A stretch of 64,000 nucleotides of DNA, taken from the NCBI RefSeq assembly GCF_900128975.1, contig NZ_FQVC01000007.1, positions 62,001-126,000 on the forward strand. The letters run 5' to 3'. The notes under the pieces are model-generated. The model saw only the letters and a program-made list of their open reading frames with translations, searched no databases and was not told the DNA's origin. Position numbers and translations under genes: made by a program. This document shows positions 51,921-61,128 of the stretch, piece after piece; position 1 is the stretch's first letter, and each line of letters starts with the position of its first letter. The stretch comes from Devosia limi DSM 17137 (GTDB lineage: Bacteria > Pseudomonadota > Alphaproteobacteria > Rhizobiales > Devosiaceae).

Positions 51921-53492
51921 TTACTCGGTGGTCGCCATGGTGAACCAATGACGCGCCTTGTTGTCGGCGCGCACGTCGATGGATTCGATGTGCTTGGTGG
52001 TGGCCCAGGCAATCGGCTGCTGGTGCAGCGGAATCAGCAGCACCTGTTCCTTGGCGATACGCAGAGCCTGCTCTTCGAGCGCCAGGCGTTCAGCCGGATC
52101 GCTCACTTCCGCAGCCTTGTGGACCAGTGCGTCCAGTTCGGGTTCCGACCACCCACCATAATTGGACACGCCGAACGTACCTTCCCTGGTTGCCAGCACC
52201 TGCGAGAGCAGCGAGAAGGCATCCAGCGTCGGCTCATTGGCCCAGCTGATGTTGAAGACTTCGGTTTCGCCCTTGGTCCGCTTGGGCGACTGGACGGCGC
52301 GCGGGGCCATGTCGATCGTGGGCTGGAAACCAGCGCGCGACAGCATGTTGGAAATGCCCTGGCACCAGTCTTCCTCGTTGATGCTCTCGTCGTTCATGCA
52401 GGTATAGGTGAAGGGCAAGCCTTCGGCGCCGGCTTCCTTCAACATGGCTGCGGCCTTGGCAGTGTCACCCGGCTCATAGGTATCGAGGGCGGCCGAATAG
52501 CCGGCGATATCGGGGGCGATCAGCGAGCCGGAGGGCCGCGCCAGACCGCGCATGATGCGCTGGTTGATCAGGTCACGATCGATAGCGGTTTCAAAGGCCT
52601 GGCGCACGCGCAGGTCGTTGAACGGATTGGGGGCGCCGCTGGGCAGGGTCTCGTTGCGGTTGAAACCGATAAACACCGTGCGCAGTTCGGTCAGGTTCAT
52701 CACATTGATGTTCGGATCGGCCTTGAGACGCTCCAGATCCTGGATCGGGGCGCTGTCGATCAGATCGACTTCACCCGACAGCAGTGCCGCGATACGGGTT
52801 GCAGCCGAGGTGATCGGGATGAATTCCAGGCGATCGACATTGTGGTGCTTTTCATCCCACCACTGGTCGTTGACCAGCAGCACGGTCTTGCTGTCGGGCG
52901 AGCGGCTTTCGAGCATGAAGGGGCCGGTGCCATTGGCGTGGCTGGTGGCATAGCCTTCAACGCCCAGCGCGTAGTCCGATGGCTTTTCGGTATTATTGTC
53001 CTTGAGCCAATCGGCGTCGAACACGAAGATATTGGTGATGTCGTTGAGGAACAGCGACGAAGTGGCGCTGACATCGACTTCGACGGTGTAGTCGTCGATC
53101 TTCCGAATGTCCTTGAACAAGGGCATGTTGCCCTTGAGCGGCGACGCAGGATCGGCAGCGCGCTTGAACGAGGCCACCACGTCATCGGCGGTCATCTCGG
53201 CACCGTTGTGGAATTTCACGCCTTCGCGCAGCTTGAAGCGCCAGAACTTGCCATCGACCAGTTCCCACTCGGTCGCCAGCGCCGGCTGCAGCTGGAAGGT
53301 CTTGTCGTAACGGACCAGGCTTTCATAGATGTGGTTGAGGAAAGCCAGGTTGGAGGTGGATGGGATCGAATTGGGATCGAGCGAATAGATATCGGCGCGT
53401 GAACCCCACTTCACGGTTTCGGCGTGTGCTGCCATCGCGCCGAGCGACAGCGACAGTGCCAATACGGCCACTGCTTTCTTCAAGACTGACAT
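51921..53492 (-). CDS. ABC transporter substrate-binding protein, peptide/nickel (SBP_bac_5) type
   Basis: A 523-residue periplasmic binding protein. The signal peptide spans residues 1-23 (AVAVLALSLSLGAMAAHA). The mature chain shows the family's YSLDPNSIPSTSNLAFLNHI, LATEWELVDGKFWRFKLREG, VKFHNGAEMTADDVVASFKR and LRVRQAFETAIDRDLI. It captures a peptide-like or glycoside-like ligand for the Dpp/Opp-type transporter whose permeases and ATPases lie in the same operon. The ATG at 53492 gives the signal peptide and has GGAGAG before it. Confidence 0.92.
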   Translation of the reverse strand: MSVLKKAVAVLALSLSLGAMAAHAETVKWGSRADIYSLDPNSIPSTSNLAFLNHIYESLVRYDKTFQLQPALATEWELVDGKFWRFKLREGVKFHNGAEMTADDVVASFKRAADPASPLKGNMPLFKDIRKIDDYTVEVDVSATSSLFLNDITNIFVFDADWLKDNNTEKPSDYALGVEGYATSHANGTGPFMLESRSPDSKTVLLVNDQWWDEKHHNVDRLEFIPITSAATRIAALLSGEVDLIDSAPIQDLERLKADPNINVMNLTELRTVFIGFNRNETLPSGAPNPFNDLRVRQAFETAIDRDLINQRIMRGLARPSGSLIAPDIAGYSAALDTYEPGDTAKAAAMLKEAGAEGLPFTYTCMNDESINEEDWCQGISNMLSRAGFQPTIDMAPRAVQSPKRTKGETEVFNISWANEPTLDAFSLLSQVLATREGTFGVSNYGGWSEPELDALVHKAAEVSDPAERLALEEQALRIAKEQVLLIPLHQQPIAWATTKHIESIDVRADNKARHWFTMATTE

Positions 53493-53592
53493 GCGTTCTC
53501 TCCTGTTGTGACTGCGTTCCATTCTCGTCCCTCGGCCCGGCACACGGCCTTCGGGATGATCTCGATTTCGCCTGCGGTCCCCTCGGCCGTGA

Positions 53593-54555
53593 TCAGGCGA
53601 AGTGGCACGCCACGCGGCGGCCATCGGGTTTGTGTTCCAGTTCGGGTCGCTCGGCCTTGCAGCGCGGCTGCGCCAGCGGGCAGCGCGTGTGAAAGGTGCA
53701 ACCAGAGGGTGGTGACAAAGGGCTCGGCACTTCGCCGGCCACGATCTCGCGGTCGCGCTGCGGGTCGTTCACATTGGGGATCGTCTGCAGCAAAAGCTGG
53801 GTATAGGGGTGCTGCGGATCGGCAAATAGCAGCTCGGTTTCCGCCTCTTCGACGATGCGGCCGAGATACATCACCGCGATACGATCCGACATGTGGCGGA
53901 CGACGCTGAGGTCGTGGCTGATGAACAGATAGGTCAGTCCCAACTCATCCTGCAGGCGGCGCATCAGGTTGAGGATCTGCGCCTGCACCGATACGTCGAG
54001 CGCCGAGGTCGGCTCGTCGCAGACGAGGAATTCCGGCTCGGACGCGAGGGCGCGGGCAATGGAAATGCGCTGGCGCTGGCCGCCGGAAAACTCGTGCGGG
54101 AACTTCTCGCCATCGGCGTAATTGAGCCCGACAATGTCCAGCAGCTCGGCGACGCGCGCCGCGATATCGGCCTCGTTGTCGCGCAGCTTCAGCTCACGCA
54201 ATGGCTCGGCGATGATGTTCTTGACCCGCCAGCGCGGATTGAGCGAGGCATAGGGATCCTGAAAGATCATCTGGGCCGAGAGCGGCGCGCCCGACTTGCC
54301 GGCGGCAAAGCGGATCTCGCCGGCGCTGATCTCGTAAAGCCGGGTGACGAGCTTGGCGACCGTCGACTTGCCGCAGCCCGATTCCCCGACAAGGCTCAGG
54401 CAACCGCCCATGGGCACGTCGAAGGTGACATCGTTGACGGCATGCAGCAGGCGGCGCGGCTGGCGATAGACCACCCGGTTAAGGAACGAGGCCGAGACGT
54501 CGAAGACCTTGTCGAGATGCACCACTTCGAGCGCATTGGTTGGTGCCTCGGTCAT
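53593..54555 (-). CDS. ABC transporter ATP-binding protein (OppF/DppF type)
   Basis: A 320-residue ATPase: Walker A LVGESGCGKSTVAKL, signature FSGGQRQRISIARALAS, Walker B FLVCDEPTSALDVSVQ, and the C-terminal oligopeptide/dipeptide domain with GCTFHTRCPLAQPRC, which has the Cys cluster typical of OppF/DppF. The ATG at 54555 overlaps the partner ATPase stop by four bases; the longer upstream frame lies within that partner gene. It couples ATP hydrolysis to uptake with the OppD-like partner. Confidence 0.92.
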   Translation of the reverse strand: MTEAPTNALEVVHLDKVFDVSASFLNRVVYRQPRRLLHAVNDVTFDVPMGGCLSLVGESGCGKSTVAKLVTRLYEISAGEIRFAAGKSGAPLSAQMIFQDPYASLNPRWRVKNIIAEPLRELKLRDNEADIAARVAELLDIVGLNYADGEKFPHEFSGGQRQRISIARALASEPEFLVCDEPTSALDVSVQAQILNLMRRLQDELGLTYLFISHDLSVVRHMSDRIAVMYLGRIVEEAETELLFADPQHPYTQLLLQTIPNVNDPQRDREIVAGEVPSPLSPPSGCTFHTRCPLAQPRCKAERPELEHKPDGRRVACHFA

Positions 54556-55538
54556 GCGACGCCTCCATTGTGCAGCCAGCAGGCGGCGCTGCCGGAATTG
54601 GTTGGAACCAGTGCGGGGCGCTCGCTGCGGCAGCGGGGGCCGGCCTCGGCGCAGCGCGGATTGAAGGCACAGCCGGGCGGCGTCGCATTGAGGCGCGGCA
54701 TCGAGCCATCGATCTGGTTGAGTTCCTTGACCCGGGCGCCAAGCGCGGGGATCGAAGCCATCAGCCCACGCGTATAGGGATGCGAGGGTGATTTCAGCAC
54801 CTTGTCGACCGGCCCGATCTCGATCAGGCGCCCGGCATACATCACCGCCACGCGGTCGGCGGTTTCGGCGATGACGCCCATATCGTGGGTCACCAGCATG
54901 ACCGCCGTGCCGTTCTCCTTGCACAGCCGGCGCAGAAGGCCGGTGATCTGCGCCTGGATCGAGACGTCGAGCGCCGTGGTCGGCTCGTCGGCGATGACCA
55001 GCTTGGGGCGGGCCGCCAAAGCCAGGGCGATCACCACGCGCTGGCGCATGCCGCCGGAGAACTGATGCGGATATTGATCGACACGCTCTTCGGGAGCCGG
55101 AATGCCGACTTCGCGCAGCAATTCGATGGCGCGGGTCCGGGCCTGTTTCTTGCCCATCTCGGGCATGTGCTGACGGATGGTTTCGCCCAGCTGGTCGCCA
55201 ATGGTGAACAGCGGATTGAGCGAGGTCAGCGGGTCCTGAAAGATGGCGCCGATTTCGCGGCCGCGCACCATTTCCATTTCCGCATCGCTCAACTGGTCGA
55301 TGCGGCGGCCTTCGAGATAGATCTCCCCGGCAGTGACGCGGCCGGGCCGCTCAAGCAGGCCCAGAATGGCCAGCCCGGTCATCGACTTGCCGGCCCCTGA
55401 CTCGCCGACCACGCCGAGGATTTCACCCGGCTGGATGGTCAGCGAGACCTCGTTGAGCGGCGTCAGGGTGCCATGCCGGTTGGGAAATTCGACGACCAGG
55501 TCGCGGACGTCCAGGCACGGTTGGTTTGCGTCAGCCAT
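54552..55538 (-). CDS. ABC transporter ATP-binding protein (OppD/DppD type)
   Basis: A 328-residue ATPase: Walker A VVGESGAGKSMTGLA, signature FSGGMRQRVVIALALAA, Walker B LVIADEPTTALDVSIQ, switch LVTHDMGVIAE, and the C-terminal Cys-rich PGCAFNPRCAEAGPRC. The ATG at 55538 overlaps the stop of the preceding amidohydrolase gene (copy C) by eight bases. It forms the ATPase dimer with the OppF-like protein, powering the two Dpp-type permeases. Confidence 0.92.
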   Translation of the reverse strand: MADANQPCLDVRDLVVEFPNRHGTLTPLNEVSLTIQPGEILGVVGESGAGKSMTGLAILGLLERPGRVTAGEIYLEGRRIDQLSDAEMEMVRGREIGAIFQDPLTSLNPLFTIGDQLGETIRQHMPEMGKKQARTRAIELLREVGIPAPEERVDQYPHQFSGGMRQRVVIALALAARPKLVIADEPTTALDVSIQAQITGLLRRLCKENGTAVMLVTHDMGVIAETADRVAVMYAGRLIEIGPVDKVLKSPSHPYTRGLMASIPALGARVKELNQIDGSMPRLNATPPGCAFNPRCAEAGPRCRSERPALVPTNSGSAACWLHNGGVA

Positions 55539-57036
55539 TGAGCCGGTCCCTCGTGGGATAACTGGGCGGAAAAATCTCGGATACTGGCGGATTGCCCCAG
55601 GTGCGGGCCGGGTATTGCGCAATCAGGCGATCGAACTGGGCCTGGGCCTGACCGCGGGCTGCCTGCAGGTCGAAGCCTGCGACCTGACCGTCGCGCATCG
55701 AGAGGCGGCCATCGACAAACACGGCCTTGGTCACCTTGCCGGAGCCTCCGGTAACCAGCGTGGTGATCGGATCGATCGAGGGCGCCATATGCAGGTCGTC
55801 GAGCCCGAACACGGCGATATCGGCCTTGCTGCCGACGGCGATGCGACCGATGTCGTCGCGATCCAGCGCCTTGGCGCCGCCGAGGGTGGCGGCGTCGAAG
55901 AAGTCGCGGCAGAGCACCCGGTCGGGGGCGCCATCATTCATGCGGCAGACGATCAGCCCGATCAGCATGTTCATCACCATGTCGGGCGGCGTCGTATCGG
56001 TGCCCAGCGCAATGTTGATGCCCATGTCGCGCAGCCGCGAGAACGATTTGAGGCTGCCGCCGCCACGCCCCGAGACCAGCGGGCAATGCACCACCGATAC
56101 GCCATGGCCTGCATAGAGCGTCAGGTCTTCGGCACTTGCCTCGGTGGCATGGGGAGCGATCAGGCGGTCATTGAGCAGGCCTTCGCGGGCCAGCCAGACC
56201 GGAGCGGTCGAGCCGTGCAGCGCCTTGACGGTGTGCACTTCCATGACACCCTGCGCCATGTGGAGCCGCACCTTGCAATCGAGTTCCTCGGCGCGCGCAA
56301 GGGTGGCGCGCAGCAGGCCGGCGGTTGCGGTTTCGACGCGGTCGGGCGCCAGGAGGCCCTGTACCAGCCCTTCATAACGACCAGCCTGCCGCTCGATATA
56401 TCTGACCGCTTCATCAAGGCCTTCGAGCCCGCGGGCTTCATCGAAATGAGCGCGCATATCGCCGGGACCGTGCAGCACCATGCCGCCGGAGCGATAGGCG
56501 GGGCTGAGATAAACGCGCAGGCCCAACTCGCCCGCCGCATCGGCGGCAGCGTCGAACTCGGCAGTGGTTTCGCCCCATTGGCGATAGAACAGCGAGGCAA
56601 TCGGCGCCGCCGTGGTGATGCCATTGAGCAGCAATTGGGCGAAGGCGAACTTCTTCTGAAAGGCCAGTTCCTCGGGCGTGTACATTTCGTACGGCCCGTT
56701 CTCGACATAGGAGAGCGGCCACACCCGGCCCTTTTTCCAGGCAGGAAAATGATCGATCCCCAGGATCGTCGTATCGAGATCGGACAGCGCATCGAGGTCG
56801 ACGAGGCCGGGGGAGATCAGCGAAGCGCCGAAATCGACGCGGCGGGCCACCTCACCGGGAAAGTCATGACCGGCAAAGATGACCCGGTCGCCTTCGATCA
56901 CCACTTCGCCACGCTTGAGCAGCACCGGGCCGGCGCCCTCATGGACCAGGACCCAATCGGCGGTCAGCAGCGTGCGGCCATCCGGACGCGCGCCCAGTTT
57001 CAGCGCTGCAAGGGCAGTCTGGTTCGCGCCGGTCAT
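55531..57036 (-). CDS. Amidohydrolase-family protein lacking the HxH motif, copy C
   Basis: A 501-residue paralog of the protein at 50392-51867, with the same altered strand-1 motif (SPGLVDLDALSDLDTTILGI) and the same later segments: VRLHMAQGVMEV, LIAPHATEASAEDL, VVHCPLVSGRGGG and LGTDTTPPDMVMNM. Both have ENGPYEMYTPEELAFQKKFA-like text. Duplication within the operon is therefore likely. Its start overlaps the stop of the CodA-like gene by four bases. The substrate is unknown. Confidence 0.83.
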   Translation of the reverse strand: MTGANQTALAALKLGARPDGRTLLTADWVLVHEGAGPVLLKRGEVVIEGDRVIFAGHDFPGEVARRVDFGASLISPGLVDLDALSDLDTTILGIDHFPAWKKGRVWPLSYVENGPYEMYTPEELAFQKKFAFAQLLLNGITTAAPIASLFYRQWGETTAEFDAAADAAGELGLRVYLSPAYRSGGMVLHGPGDMRAHFDEARGLEGLDEAVRYIERQAGRYEGLVQGLLAPDRVETATAGLLRATLARAEELDCKVRLHMAQGVMEVHTVKALHGSTAPVWLAREGLLNDRLIAPHATEASAEDLTLYAGHGVSVVHCPLVSGRGGGSLKSFSRLRDMGINIALGTDTTPPDMVMNMLIGLIVCRMNDGAPDRVLCRDFFDAATLGGAKALDRDDIGRIAVGSKADIAVFGLDDLHMAPSIDPITTLVTGGSGKVTKAVFVDGRLSMRDGQVAGFDLQAARGQAQAQFDRLIAQYPARTWGNPPVSEIFPPSYPTRDRLNG

Positions 57037-58226
57037 GGCATGTCCACGATGCAGGTGCCGTTGCGGGCGATGACCCGGCCGGCCTTGATCACCGCCGGAC
57101 GCGGCGTGGTCTCGACCACGGCATGGGCGACGGTTTCGCCAGCCAACAGGGTGAAATCGGCCTTGTCACCGACAGCGACGCCATAGCCGTCGAGCCGCAT
57201 CACGTCAGCGCCGCCCTGCGACACCAGTTCGAGCATGTGGCGGAGGTCGATATCGGAGCGCACGGCATTCTTCATGCCGATGATGCGGGCGCGATCCATC
57301 ATGTCGGGCTGACCCCAGGGGCCCCAGGTATCGCGGATGCCGTCGCAACCGGCGCCGACGCGCACGCCGGCTTCACGCAGGCGCTTGACCGAGGGCACAG
57401 TGGCGGAAGGCGCGCCGGTGGTGAGGATGGCGATATCGAGTTCGGCGATTTCCTCGATCAGCTTGCCGACGCGCAGATAGTCATTCATGCCCAGCGCAAA
57501 GGCGTGGCTGATACCGAAACGCCCCTGCATGCCATTGGCCCGCACCCGCTCGAAGATCAGCTCCATGGTGAAGGCACCGAGCTCGCCCGCTTCATGCAGG
57601 TGGATATCGACATCGACGCCATGCTTGAGCGCCAGCTGGAACAGCACATCGAGCTGCCCCTTGGGATCGCGGTCGATGCCGCAGGGATCGATGCCGCCAA
57701 GCACGGTGCAGCCATTGGCCAGCGCTTCATCCAGCAATTCAACGGTGCCGGGCATGACCATGACGCCGGACTGCGGAAAGGCGACCAGTTCGATATCGAT
57801 GATCCCCGCCAGCTTCTCGCGGGTCTCCAGCACGCCTTCGACCAGGGTCAGGCCATGCGTGGTGTCGATATCGACGTGGCTGCGAATGTGGGAAGCGCCG
57901 TTGGCGGCCAGGCCAATGGCATGGCGCATCGACTGGCGATGCGGATCCAGCCCGATGGCGATGCGGTTTTCGCGCTCGTAATCGATGCGGCTGCGCAGCA
58001 CGGCTTCGCGGTTGTTCTCGTGCCAGGCCATGCCCCAGTTGGTCTTGTCGAGATGGGTATGGGCGTCGATCAGGCCGGGCCAGACAATGGCATTGCCGCC
58101 ATCTTCAACCGCCACGCCCTGCTGCTCGGCAATCGAGCCGATCTCGACGATGACACCATCGCGCACCAGCATGTCGGTAGTGGCGCCGCCCAGGGGACGG
58201 ACATTCTTGAGGAGCAGATTGTGCAT
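57033..58226 (-). CDS. Cytosine-deaminase-like amidohydrolase, copy D
   Basis: A 397-residue amidohydrolase of the CodA/cytosine deaminase type. Metal and catalytic residues appear complete: VWPGLIDAHTHLDK, IRSHVDIDTTHGLT, DIHLHEAGELGAF, GRFGISHAFALGM and VGAGCDGIRDTWG. It probably deaminates or opens an N-heterocycle imported by the surrounding transporter. The ATG at 58226 begins two bases after the DppC-type stop, so it is the first of the amidohydrolases to be translated. Confidence 0.88.
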   Translation of the reverse strand: MHNLLLKNVRPLGGATTDMLVRDGVIVEIGSIAEQQGVAVEDGGNAIVWPGLIDAHTHLDKTNWGMAWHENNREAVLRSRIDYERENRIAIGLDPHRQSMRHAIGLAANGASHIRSHVDIDTTHGLTLVEGVLETREKLAGIIDIELVAFPQSGVMVMPGTVELLDEALANGCTVLGGIDPCGIDRDPKGQLDVLFQLALKHGVDVDIHLHEAGELGAFTMELIFERVRANGMQGRFGISHAFALGMNDYLRVGKLIEEIAELDIAILTTGAPSATVPSVKRLREAGVRVGAGCDGIRDTWGPWGQPDMMDRARIIGMKNAVRSDIDLRHMLELVSQGGADVMRLDGYGVAVGDKADFTLLAGETVAHAVVETTPRPAVIKAGRVIARNGTCIVDMP

Positions 58227-58228
58227 GT

Positions 58229-59167
58229 CTATCTCAGCTTCGGATTGAGGGCATCGCGCAGCCAGTCGCCCAGCAGGTTCACCGAGATGACCAGCAGGGA
58301 CAGCTGCATGACGGGGAACAGGACGATCCACCACATGCCCGAGAACAGATATTGATTGCCGATGCGGATCAGCGTGCCCAGCGAAGGCTGGCCCGGTGGC
58401 ATGCCGATACCAAGGAAGGACAGCGTCGCCTCAGTGAGGATGGCCATGCCAAAGCTGAGCGTTGCTGCCACCATCACCGGGGTCAGCGTATTGGGCAGGA
58501 TGTGCCGCGCCATGATGCGGCGGGAGGGCACCTTGAGCAGCCGCGCCGCCATTACATATTCCTTGCCGCGCTCGACAATGGTCTGGGCCCGTACGGTGCG
58601 CGCATATTGCACCCAGCCCGACAGGGTAATCGCCAGGATCAGCACCGCCGAGGCCCCGACCTCGCGCAGATTGGTCGGCAGCATCTGCCGCACCACCGCC
58701 GACACCAGGATGGCGATCAGGATGGTGGGGATAGACAGCACCACATCGCCGATACGCATCAGCAGATTGTCGACGATGCCGCCGAAATAGCCGGCGAGAA
58801 GGCCAAAGGTCAGTCCGATCAACAGCGACAGCGTCACCGAGAGCAGCCCGATCATTACAGAGGTGCGGGTGCCATAGAGCATGACCGAGAGCATGTCGCG
58901 GGCCTGCGTATCGGTGCCCAGGAGGTAGGGCCATTCGCCACCCTGCACCCAGATCGGCGGCAATTCGGACTTCCACATGTCCAGCTGCATCGGATCATAG
59001 GGGTTTTGCGGCGCGATCAGCGGGGCCAGGAACGCCGAGCCCAGCAACACGATCAACAGGATTGCCGCGGCACGCGCCGAGACCGACTGGGTGAAGGCCC
59101 ACCACAGGTCGCTCTTGCGGATGCGGGTCAGTAACGAGGCTCGGACAGGTGTTGATTTCATCGCCAT
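58229..59167 (-). CDS. ABC transporter permease (DppC/OppC type)
   Basis: A 312-residue inner-membrane permease with an N-terminal OppC_N region and the binding-protein-dependent transport domain. Markers are LLGTDTQARDMLSVMLYGTR, SVMIGLLSVTLSLLIGLTFG, the EAA loop EYVMAARLLKVPSRRIMARH and ILPNTLTPVMVAATLSFGMA. About six membrane helices. It pairs with the DppB-type permease 16 bases upstream. Confidence 0.92.
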   Translation of the reverse strand: MAMKSTPVRASLLTRIRKSDLWWAFTQSVSARAAAILLIVLLGSAFLAPLIAPQNPYDPMQLDMWKSELPPIWVQGGEWPYLLGTDTQARDMLSVMLYGTRTSVMIGLLSVTLSLLIGLTFGLLAGYFGGIVDNLLMRIGDVVLSIPTILIAILVSAVVRQMLPTNLREVGASAVLILAITLSGWVQYARTVRAQTIVERGKEYVMAARLLKVPSRRIMARHILPNTLTPVMVAATLSFGMAILTEATLSFLGIGMPPGQPSLGTLIRIGNQYLFSGMWWIVLFPVMQLSLLVISVNLLGDWLRDALNPKLR

Positions 59168-59183
59168 CTTGCCATTCTCCCGA

Positions 59184-60152
59184 CTAGTTGGCGCCGCGCA
59201 GGCGCGGGTCGATCACCGCATAGAAGATGTCGACCATGGTGTTGAGGAAAACGAAGATGAAGGAGACGATGCAGAGGTAAGCCGCCATCACCGGGATATC
59301 GATGAAGGTCACCGCCTGGATGAACAGCATGCCCATGCCCGGCCACTGGAACACCGTCTCGGTGATCAGCGCGAAGGCAATCAGGGTGCCGATATTCATG
59401 GCGGTCAGCGTCACCACCGGCATCAGGCAATTGCGCAGGGCATGGCTGAAATAGATCCGGTGGCGTGGAATGCCGCGGGCCCGGGCGAACTTGATGAAAT
59501 CGGAACGCATGACTTCGAGCATTTCCGCCCGCACCAGGCGCATGATCAGCGTCACCTGATAGAGCGACAGCGAGATCGAGGGCAGGATCAGCGCCATGAG
59601 GCCCGTGCGGGTCAGGAAGCCGGTTGACCACCAGCCCAGATCCACCACGTCGCCGCGCCCGAAGGCCGGCAAGACCCCCAGCGTCACCGAGAACACCAGG
59701 ATCAACAGGATACCGACCACGAAACTGGGCAGGGACACCCCGATGATCGAGCCGAATTGCAGGATTTCCGAATACCATTTGCCGCGCTTGATCGCGGTCA
59801 GCACCCCGAGGGGCAATCCGATCACCAGCGACAGGATGGTGGCGACCAGCACCAGTTCCATGGTGGCGGGGAAACGCTCGGCGATCAGCCCCAGCACTTC
59901 CTGGCCATTGCGATAGGAAATGCCGAAATTGCCCTGCGCCGCATTGGCGACGAAGCGGACATATTGCACGAAGAACCCGTCATTGAGGCCGAGCTTTTCG
60001 CGCATCAGCTCGCGGTCGGCCTGGGTGGTCTGCTCGGTGGACATCATATCCACCGGATCGCCGGCGAGGCGGAAAATCAGGAAGGCCAGAAAGGCCACGG
60101 CCAGCATCACCAGGAGTGCGTTGGCGAGCTTCTTGATGATGAAGACCAGCAT
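59184..60152 (-). CDS. ABC transporter permease (DppB/OppB type)
   Basis: A 322-residue inner-membrane permease, first gene of the long transporter/amidohydrolase operon. The N-terminus (MLVFIIKKLANALLVMLAVA) carries the first helix; FGISYRNGQEVLGLIAERFP is the conserved periplasmic segment, and the EAA-like loop is DFIKFARARGIPRHRIYFSH. About six helices. A TTGTCnACAA palindrome lies about 190 bases upstream in its own leader, which suggests an independent, regulated promoter. Confidence 0.92.
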   Translation of the reverse strand: MLVFIIKKLANALLVMLAVAFLAFLIFRLAGDPVDMMSTEQTTQADRELMREKLGLNDGFFVQYVRFVANAAQGNFGISYRNGQEVLGLIAERFPATMELVLVATILSLVIGLPLGVLTAIKRGKWYSEILQFGSIIGVSLPSFVVGILLILVFSVTLGVLPAFGRGDVVDLGWWSTGFLTRTGLMALILPSISLSLYQVTLIMRLVRAEMLEVMRSDFIKFARARGIPRHRIYFSHALRNCLMPVVTLTAMNIGTLIAFALITETVFQWPGMGMLFIQAVTFIDIPVMAAYLCIVSFIFVFLNTMVDIFYAVIDPRLRGAN

Positions 60153-60340
60153 GGGCCTATTCCCCGATCAATCGAAAATGGCGGGGAGCCGACGGCATCT
60201 GGCCCATCAATGTTGCTGCGCGCACCCTGGAGCAGGGCTGCGCCGTTTCGACAAATCCCATAGTTCCCTCTTTGTCATGCGACCTGTCTGCGCAGCCGCT
60301 TGGGTCATATCCTACCCCGGCACGCACCCTTGTCAATTAT

Positions 60341-60352
60341 ATTGTCGACAAT
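60341..60352. promoter_or_regulatory. GntR/FCD-type operator before the transporter operon
   Basis: ATTGTCGACAAT is a perfect 12-bp palindrome, about 190 bases upstream of the DppB-type start. It shares the TTGTCnACAA core with the palindrome at 61797-61812 beside the GntR gene. A loose TTGTCAA half-site lies just to the left (60330-60336). Confidence 0.75.
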
Positions 60353-60416
60353 TCTGGCGACATTATAATCTGTCAGGTGCCGGGCTTATTCCGTGCAATT
60401 CGTCAGGGACCCGCGC

Positions 60417-61118
60417 TTAATCCTTCACGCGGGGATAGGCATAGGCATTGGCCTTGGACGTGCGCAGCCCGGCGCCCACCAGCGCTTCGGCCGCCTTGAT
60501 GGCAACGACGATCCCGTCGATGACCACCACCCCGGTGGCCTCGGTCAGCGCTGCGGTCATCTCCGACATGCCGGCGCAACCCAGCACCACCGCTTCGGCG
60601 CTATCCTCGTCACGGGCACGGCTGATTTCGGCGACCAGCAGGTCAAAGGCGCGCTGGGTTTCGGTCTCCAGCGTCAGCACCGGCAGGTCGATGCAGCGCA
60701 CCCGGCGGCAATGCTGGCTGGCGCCGTAGCGCAGCACCAGATCCTCGATGGCGGGCACCGAGCGGGGCAGCGTGGTGATGATCGAAAAGCGCTTGGACAG
60801 CACCATGGCCGCCTGCACCGCGGCCTGGCAGATGCCGAGTACCGGGCCGCCGGCAGCCTCGCGCGCCGCATCGAGCCCCGGATCGTCAAAGCAGGCAATG
60901 ACGGTCGCCTGGGCGCCATCGGCCTCGCCAGCGCGGATCTGCGCCAGCATGTCGGGCACCGACAAGGCCTCGTCCGAGAAGCCCTCGATGCTCACCGGGG
61001 TGTCGATGCCGGTGCGGGCGAAAATGCTGGTGCCGGGCGCGGCCACCCGCTGGGCGGTGCGCAAGGCCTGTTCGGTCATCGACGCCGTGGAATTGGGATT
61101 GATCAGCAAGATCTGCAT
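60417..61118 (-). CDS. Asp/Glu/hydantoin racemase-family protein
   Basis: A 233-residue protein of the aspartate/glutamate/hydantoin racemase superfamily. The N-terminus has MQILLINPNSTASMTEQALR, and the two catalytic cysteines are in VIACFDDPGLDAA and VVLGCAGMSEM. Hydantoin racemases or maleate isomerase-like enzymes are close relations. In this context a role in interconverting a chiral cyclic or N-carbamoyl amino-acid intermediate before hydrolysis is reasonable. The ATG at 61118 is 10 bases past the flavin-reductase-like stop, so both share a transcript. Confidence 0.88.
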   Translation of the reverse strand: MQILLINPNSTASMTEQALRTAQRVAAPGTSIFARTGIDTPVSIEGFSDEALSVPDMLAQIRAGEADGAQATVIACFDDPGLDAAREAAGGPVLGICQAAVQAAMVLSKRFSIITTLPRSVPAIEDLVLRYGASQHCRRVRCIDLPVLTLETETQRAFDLLVAEISRARDEDSAEAVVLGCAGMSEMTAALTEATGVVVIDGIVVAIKAAEALVGAGLRTSKANAYAYPRVKD

Positions 61119-61128
61119 GATGGACGGT

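Noticed and set aside
55333..57186. A 617-codon plus-strand open frame, and similar ones at 51900-53402 and 57123-58355
   Set aside because: All are antisense to well-supported transporter or amidohydrolase genes and have no recognisable domain.
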